Assembly: GCA_002496635.1 (NCBI GenBank)
Contig: DAKQ01000016.1
Span: 1 to 12,604 of the forward strand
From: Euryarchaeota archaeon UBA82
GTDB lineage: Archaea > Thermoplasmatota > Poseidoniia > Poseidoniales > Poseidoniaceae
Length of the DNA stretch: 12,604 nt
Reading direction: 5' to 3'
Of the stretch, positions 8,956 through 12,604 are shown one piece after another (within the stretch, counting starts at the first letter, position 1; the number at the start of each line of letters is the position of its first letter). The notes beneath the pieces were generated by a model. That model had not been told where the DNA came from. It saw only the letters and a program-made list of their open reading frames with translations, and made no database searches. Position numbers and translations under genes: made by a program.

Positions 8956-10305
8956 ATGGAAGAGCACGAGGGGCAAACCAATCGTGTTGATGCGAGCAAA
9001 GGAGCATTGTTCGTTCTCTTCCTTGTAACCATGATCGACATGATTGGATTCGGAATTGTTATTCCTTTTCTAACATATCTTGTTGAAGATTTAGCAGGAG
9101 AACAAGATGCTGCTTCCATCGGTATTTGGGTTGGCCTGCTTATGACATCGTATTCCGCTGCCCAGTTCCTTTTTTCTCCCATTTGGGGGGCACTTTCCGA
9201 TCGTATTGGCCGCAGACCAGTCCTCATGATTGGGCTTGTCGGTAATACTGTGTTCTTCACAATGTTTGGTCTTGCAAATACACTGGTTATGGCTCTCATA
9301 GCACGATTCCTTGCTGGTGTATTCAATGGGAATATTGCAGTTGCTCGTGCTTACATCGGTGATGTTAGCAATCCTCAACAACTTGCAACTCGGATGGGTC
9401 TTATCGGTGCAGCTTTCGGTCTAGGATTTACAATCGGTCCATTCCTAGGTGGGGAATTATCTGCTCCAGCAGAACGTTGGGATTTGTTCAAGGATACTCT
9501 TTTTGAAACATACCCCTATCTCTTACCATGTGTTCTAGCAAGTGTTCTTTCAGTTGTATCTCTCCTCTTCGCATTCAAATCTCTTCCAGAATCATTACCA
9601 GTGAATCGACGTGTCATCGATAAATCCCGTTCTTGGTCATCGACTATGAAGAATTCATTTCGAAATGTAAAGGCGATGATTGGAACCAAACAAATCGGTT
9701 CAGTGATGTGGGTAACGTTTCTTTTCATGTTTGGCTTTACCATCATGCACGCAGTCTTCATTCTTTACACACAAATGGATCCTGCTTCTGGTGGATTAGG
9801 ATTTAGTGAAGCAGAAAACGGTAGAATATTTGCTCTAATTGGGATTCTAGGAATTTTCACTCAAGGTGGCTTGATCGGACCACTTTCACGAAAATTTGGG
9901 AGTGTCTTCATTCTTCGATTTGGTGCGGTTTTAACAGGAATTGGCCTTGTCATGGTTCCTTATTCAAATGCAGACTATGTCTGGCTGTGGCTCTTCCCCA
10001 TTACGGGTTGTATTGCGATTGGTAATGGCCTCTTCCAACCATCTTCAAGCACATTGCTCACTGCAATTTCTCGACAGGAAGGATATGAGTTGGGAACTGT
10101 AATGGGGGCGCAAGAGTCCTTGTCATCCTTCGCTCGTATTCTCGGGCCACTCACTGGAGGATATGTGTGGACGAAGACCGTTGCTAGGAGCGATATTCTT
10201 GATTATCATACAGCGTTCCACCTATGTGGGGTCATGATGTTGTGTGCATTCCTCTTATCCTTACGCATTTCATTCCAACCTTCATGGAAGCAATCAGAAG
10301 AATAA
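8956..10305 (+). CDS. Major facilitator superfamily transporter (DHA1-like drug/H+ antiporter type)
   Basis: 449 residues with about twelve hydrophobic helices in two halves separated by a basic cytosolic loop (about 210-240), the normal size and layout for this family. Helix 1 contains IDMIGFGIVIPFL. Motif A is present as GALSDRIGRR (78-87) between helices 2 and 3, and the antiporter motif C as GFTIGPFLGG (157-166) in helix 5, preceded by RAYIGD. Motif C is typical of proton-coupled exporters of the DHA1 (TetA/MdtG-like) group, so export of a small hydrophobic or organic compound is the best inference; the substrate cannot be read from sequence. The ATG at 8956 has no clear Shine-Dalgarno. 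AGGT abuts it directly, and a possible TATA-like TTTAATAT overlaps the lonB stop, so co-transcription with lonB and an independent start are both possible. Confidence 0.88.
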   Translation: MEEHEGQTNRVDASKGALFVLFLVTMIDMIGFGIVIPFLTYLVEDLAGEQDAASIGIWVGLLMTSYSAAQFLFSPIWGALSDRIGRRPVLMIGLVGNTVFFTMFGLANTLVMALIARFLAGVFNGNIAVARAYIGDVSNPQQLATRMGLIGAAFGLGFTIGPFLGGELSAPAERWDLFKDTLFETYPYLLPCVLASVLSVVSLLFAFKSLPESLPVNRRVIDKSRSWSSTMKNSFRNVKAMIGTKQIGSVMWVTFLFMFGFTIMHAVFILYTQMDPASGGLGFSEAENGRIFALIGILGIFTQGGLIGPLSRKFGSVFILRFGAVLTGIGLVMVPYSNADYVWLWLFPITGCIAIGNGLFQPSSSTLLTAISRQEGYELGTVMGAQESLSSFARILGPLTGGYVWTKTVARSDILDYHTAFHLCGVMMLCAFLLSLRISFQPSWKQSEE

Positions 10306-10308
10306 TTT

Positions 10309-10333
10309 TCTCACGTTAAATTCAAACGTGGGA
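10309..10333 (+). other. Inverted repeat between the transporter and AI-2E-family genes
   Basis: CACGTT at 10312-10317 and AACGTG at 10325-10330 are perfect complements around a seven-base loop. The stem extends by a T-G wobble and two more pairs to 10309/10333. It begins four bases after the transporter stop and ends 17 bases before the next ATG. No T run follows, so it is more likely an mRNA processing or translation-control hairpin, or a protein-binding palindrome, than an intrinsic terminator. Confidence 0.45.
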
Positions 10334-10349
10334 TGGTCGAGAGCCATGT

Positions 10350-11780
10350 ATGGAGGATACCCTTTCCGTCTTCGATAACAATACATTCCATCGCCGTCTT
10401 GGTGGGTTGACATTTGCAGTCATATTACTGACAGTACTTACAATTTGGATGATTGAACTCGAAGGAGTCTTACAGCCATTTTTCATCGCTTTAGGAATTT
10501 ATTTCGTTCTCAAGCCAGGTTCTGATTACCTTTCAAAAAATGGATTTCCTCTCGGATTATCTTATTTGACAATGGTTCTTTTGATGCTATTAGTCATCGT
10601 ATCCGCTGGTTATGTCGCTTACGATCAAGCGAGTGATTTAGCGAACGATGATGAAAAAATCGAAGAGTACAATGGTAAACTCAACAAGAGATGGCAGAAG
10701 ATTAAGTCGGCTCCATTAGTGGGTGCTTCGATAACTGAATCTTTGAATTCAACCAACGGAACGTTGTCAGAAGATTTGGCAGAAATGGGTCTGTTGTCAA
10801 AAGATTCCCAAGTTTCGGACATAATTGGTGATGCAGTTGCAGGCGTAGGTGGGCTGTTTGCAACGAGCCTTACAGTGTCCTTCTTCCTTATCTTCATCAT
10901 CTTTGAAGCGAATTTACTTCCTGGAAGGATCGAAAGAGCGTGGCCGGGTGGAGTCTCTGGTAAGGTACAAGATGTCCAAATTCAAATTCAAGAAAGCATC
11001 AACACCTATGTTGTAGTCAAGACAGGTGTAGGTATCGGTACCGCTGTAATTACTGCGATTATTCTCAAATCATTTGGGATCGATTTATGGTTTACCTGGG
11101 CTTTACTTACATTCATTTTCAACTATGTACCCTACATTGGTTCTCTTATTGCAACTATTCCTCCAATCATCCTTGGAATTGTAATTTTAGATTCGACCAT
11201 CCTGCTTGTTCTAATGACAGTATTATTGTTGGTTAATCAACAAGTTTGGGGGAACATTATCGAAACAAAGTGGGCAGGACGTGCTTTGGATATCTCTCCA
11301 GTATTGCTCCTTCTTGTTACAGCCTTTTCGTTCTGGGTATGGGGTATCATTGGCATGATTCTTGCCATACCATTTATCGTTATCATCAAGATTGTTCTCG
11401 AAAACATTGAGCCAACAAGACCGATTGCTATTCTGTTGTCAGAACGGGCGCCATCGATCGATGAAGCTTGGAGAGAGGCTATGAAAGATGGTCGAATCTC
11501 GAACCATGAAAGCCGTTCACTTGAAGAAATACAACGAGTTTTGGGGCTTAGCGATAGGGAGATGGCTCGAGTCGGAGCAAAGCACGCAATAGAGCGTAGC
11601 CTGCGAAGAAACAGAATTACGCCTGAACAATTCACATATGTTGAGGTTGCAACCGATATGCTCTCAGATGATAGCTACAGCCTTCAATTGAACACTTTTA
11701 ACATAGATTCAGGAAGGCTAACAAAGAGTAATCGTCTCGTTCTTGAACGAATCTTAGGCGCTCTCGAAGAAGAAGAGTGA
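10350..11780 (+). CDS. AI-2E/PerM (UPF0118) family membrane protein with cytosolic C-terminal extension
   Basis: 476 residues against roughly 330-370 for typical family members. The membrane part shows three N-terminal helices, a soluble segment (about 90-165), then four or five more helices. Family signatures are FNYVPYIG (257-264) and AGRALDISP (309-317), followed by the long hydrophobic segment FWVWGIIGMILAIPF. The family exports small molecules or ions: E. coli TqsA affects autoinducer-2 export, and other members are proposed Na+/H+ antiporters. The substrate here is unknown, and quorum sensing should not be assumed. The extra tail (about 360-476) is hydrophilic and helical and contains two similar units, starting DGRISNHESRSLEEIQ (380) and DSGRLTKSNRLVLERI (453), reminiscent of TerB-like acidic-loop helices. 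The gene starts 44 bases after the transporter and ends directly against the convergent UPF0147 gene. Confidence 0.9.
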   Translation: MEDTLSVFDNNTFHRRLGGLTFAVILLTVLTIWMIELEGVLQPFFIALGIYFVLKPGSDYLSKNGFPLGLSYLTMVLLMLLVIVSAGYVAYDQASDLANDDEKIEEYNGKLNKRWQKIKSAPLVGASITESLNSTNGTLSEDLAEMGLLSKDSQVSDIIGDAVAGVGGLFATSLTVSFFLIFIIFEANLLPGRIERAWPGGVSGKVQDVQIQIQESINTYVVVKTGVGIGTAVITAIILKSFGIDLWFTWALLTFIFNYVPYIGSLIATIPPIILGIVILDSTILLVLMTVLLLVNQQVWGNIIETKWAGRALDISPVLLLLVTAFSFWVWGIIGMILAIPFIVIIKIVLENIEPTRPIAILLSERAPSIDEAWREAMKDGRISNHESRSLEEIQRVLGLSDREMARVGAKHAIERSLRRNRITPEQFTYVEVATDMLSDDSYSLQLNTFNIDSGRLTKSNRLVLERILGALEEEE

Positions 11781-12047
11781 TCAAAGGATTTCTGTTAGAA
11801 TCTTCTCGAGTTCTGTATTGATCATCAGGATGAGAGTTCCAAATTCTGGTGGAATGTTTGGGTCTTCATAGAGTTCTTCAAGTTTTGATTGAGACATTGC
11901 AATTCGAACGTCGAGTTTCTTCCCCTTATTCAATAACCAGTTGTCGCAAGTCTCTTTTGCTTGTTTACGAATGTTTCTGGGTACCTTTGGGTCATCAATT
12001 TGGTTGATGACTGTCGCTACTTGTTGTAGTCGTGTTTCTACGTCCAT
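11781..12047 (-). CDS. UPF0147 family archaeal protein
   Basis: 88 residues, the usual length of this small, all-helical, archaea-specific family of unknown function. Recognisable elements are VPRNIRKQAKE near residues 22-32, the central LDVRIAMSQSKLEEL, and DPNIPPEFGTLI near 62-73, followed by a helical end. It is soluble, with no signal or membrane segment. The ATG at 12047 is preceded by GGAGATGA, a good ribosome binding site. The gene faces the AI-2E-family gene, and their stop codons touch (TGA then TCA). It is divergent from the probable prepilin peptidase, with 68 bases between the start codons. The family name is secure from pattern recognition; no function can be given. Confidence 0.9.
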   Translation of the reverse strand: MDVETRLQQVATVINQIDDPKVPRNIRKQAKETCDNWLLNKGKKLDVRIAMSQSKLEELYEDPNIPPEFGTLILMINTELEKILTEIL

Positions 12048-12051
12048 AATG

Positions 12052-12059
12052 TCATCTCC
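12052..12059 (-). promoter_or_regulatory. Ribosome binding site of the UPF0147 gene
   Basis: On the minus strand this reads GGAGATGA, one mismatch from the ideal archaeal GGAGGTGA, and ends four bases before the ATG at 12047. It fixes that start codon and implies a leadered mRNA. Confidence 0.7.
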
Positions 12060-12096
12060 ACGGAAACCGCTCTGCTTAGGTCTTGTTGTGGGCCGT

Positions 12097-12103
12097 CTTT
12101 AAG
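12097..12103. promoter_or_regulatory. Possible shared TATA-like core of the divergent UPF0147/peptidase promoter
   Basis: CTTTAAG is the only AT-rich word in the short 68-base gap and is nearly self-complementary. On the plus strand a start about 25 bases downstream would fall near 12126. On the minus strand it would fall near 12075, giving a leader of about 28 bases that contains the UPF0147 ribosome binding site. The match to a TATA consensus is poor, so this is tentative. Confidence 0.25.
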
Positions 12104-12115
12104 TTCATTGGCGAC

Positions 12116-12604
12116 ATGGACAATACAATGGATATTGATTCAGACCTTATTCTTGGATGGACAAGACTGGGGGTTCTCATGGTTTGTATGGGCTGGGCAG
12201 CTTGGTTTGATCATAAAGATCGAAGAGTTTCTAATCAACACTGGATTGTTTGGGTAAAGCCAGTTGTCTTCATCTGGTCACTTGATTTATTGATACAAGG
12301 GGCTCATTGGAGCATCTGGCTAACCGCCTCTGCAATCATTGCCTATGCAAGTGGTTCTGTCATAGGCCGGCCAACATTGAAAGATGCAAAAGCAGGAAAT
12401 CGAATGGATCAGATGGTTCTTTCTTGGTATATCATATCAATGATCGGAGTCGTTGCAGGTGCAGTACATTTTTCCTCAAGCCATCCTCTCGATGTTCTCT
12501 TAGGGGATGTTACAGGTGATGCTGCTCTGTGGTGGTCCTACATAGGGGCTCTCTTCGTTCTCTTTGTCATCGATTTAGCTTGGAGAATGCGCTTCATTCA
12601 TGGG
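12116..12604 (+). CDS. Probable archaeal prepilin/preflagellin (A24) peptidase, 3' end missing
   Basis: The frame is open to the right edge and gives 163 residues. ATG at 12116 is taken as the start; ATG at 12128 and TTG at 12083 are in-frame alternatives, with a stop at 12077. Helix 1 (about 14-31) ends in AAWFDHKDRRVSNQ, which matches the first catalytic-aspartate motif (D-X-K/R-X-R-X-V/I-P/S-N) of type IV prepilin and archaellin peptidases (PibD/FlaK), with D32 as the candidate nucleophile-activating residue. Four more hydrophobic segments follow. The second catalytic motif (GXGD/GGAD) is not clearly present: GDVTGD near 143-148 is a poor fit, and the window ends at RFIHG, where a GGAD motif could begin. 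The protein would act in the membrane, cleaving class III signal peptides of pilins. An alternative is an unrelated multi-pass membrane protein. Confidence 0.6.
   Translation, partial: MDNTMDIDSDLILGWTRLGVLMVCMGWAAWFDHKDRRVSNQHWIVWVKPVVFIWSLDLLIQGAHWSIWLTASAIIAYASGSVIGRPTLKDAKAGNRMDQMVLSWYIISMIGVVAGAVHFSSSHPLDVLLGDVTGDAALWWSYIGALFVLFVIDLAWRMRFIHG

Noticed and set aside
8919..9326. Antisense open frame overlapping the start of the MFS transporter gene
   Set aside because: The plus-strand frame has clear MFS motifs, while the antisense product is low-complexity and basic with no family resemblance.
8956..10305. Calling the MFS protein a tetracycline or antibiotic resistance determinant
   Set aside because: Motifs A and C only place it among DHA1-like antiporters; no substrate-specific residue pattern can be claimed and there is no mobile context.
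11237..11635. Antisense open frame within the AI-2E-family gene
   Set aside because: The overlapping plus-strand protein carries family signatures and a conserved layout; the antisense frame has none.
10350..11780. Reading the AI-2E-family gene as an autoinducer-2 quorum-sensing exporter
   Set aside because: The family name comes from a few bacterial members; many others move ions, and no luxS or signalling gene is nearby.
1..12604. CRISPR arrays, insertion sequences, tRNA or rRNA genes
   Set aside because: No regularly spaced direct repeats, transposase motifs, terminal inverted repeats or cloverleaf/rRNA-like segments were recognised by eye, and the gaps between genes are at most 164 bases.

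Overview
The window looks like archaeal chromosome, most probably from marine planktonic Euryarchaeota of the Poseidoniia (Marine Group II) type. The sequence supports this with an archaeal membrane-anchored LonB protease (two membrane segments inserted in the AAA+ domain), an archaeal-type TrmI tRNA methyltransferase, a UPF0147 protein, an A24-type membrane peptidase start, and a well-placed TATA box ahead of an apparently leaderless gene. The Poseidoniia assignment is inference. It rests mainly on the style of the two large surface proteins: Ig-like repeats, one C-terminal membrane anchor, and a cytosolic tail.

Layout, left to right. (1) 2-2362 (+): 3' part of a large surface protein with at least six Ig-like repeats of about 108 residues, one membrane helix, an acidic linker and a cytosolic four-cysteine zinc ribbon. 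(2) 2364-3152 (-): trmI, convergent with gene 1, one base between the stop codons. (3) 3153-3316: AT-rich divergent promoter region, the longest non-coding stretch in the window (164 bases). (4) 3317-6808 (+): 1163-residue surface protein with a signal peptide, an N-terminal thioredoxin-like module carrying CGHC, several beta-sandwich domains, a coiled coil, one membrane helix and a proline-rich cytosolic tail. (5) 6869-8905 (+): lonB. (6) 8956-10305 (+): 12-helix major facilitator transporter. (7) 10350-11780 (+): AI-2E/PerM-family membrane protein with an unusual two-unit cytosolic extension. (8) 11781-12047 (-): UPF0147, its stop codon directly abutting that of gene 7. (9) 12116-12604 (+): 5' part of a probable archaeal prepilin/preflagellin (A24) peptidase, cut by the window edge.

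Genes 4 to 7 run in one direction with gaps of 60, 50 and 44 bases and could be co-transcribed. Their common theme is the cell envelope: a disulfide-rich surface protein, a membrane protease for quality control, two transporters, and (divergently) a probable pilin-processing peptidase. No rRNA, tRNA, CRISPR array, insertion sequence or attachment site was seen. I see no clear new defence or mobile system. The most noteworthy items are the surface-anchored CGHC module, the cytosolic zinc ribbon on the Ig-repeat protein, and the duplicated cytosolic extension on the AI-2E-family protein.
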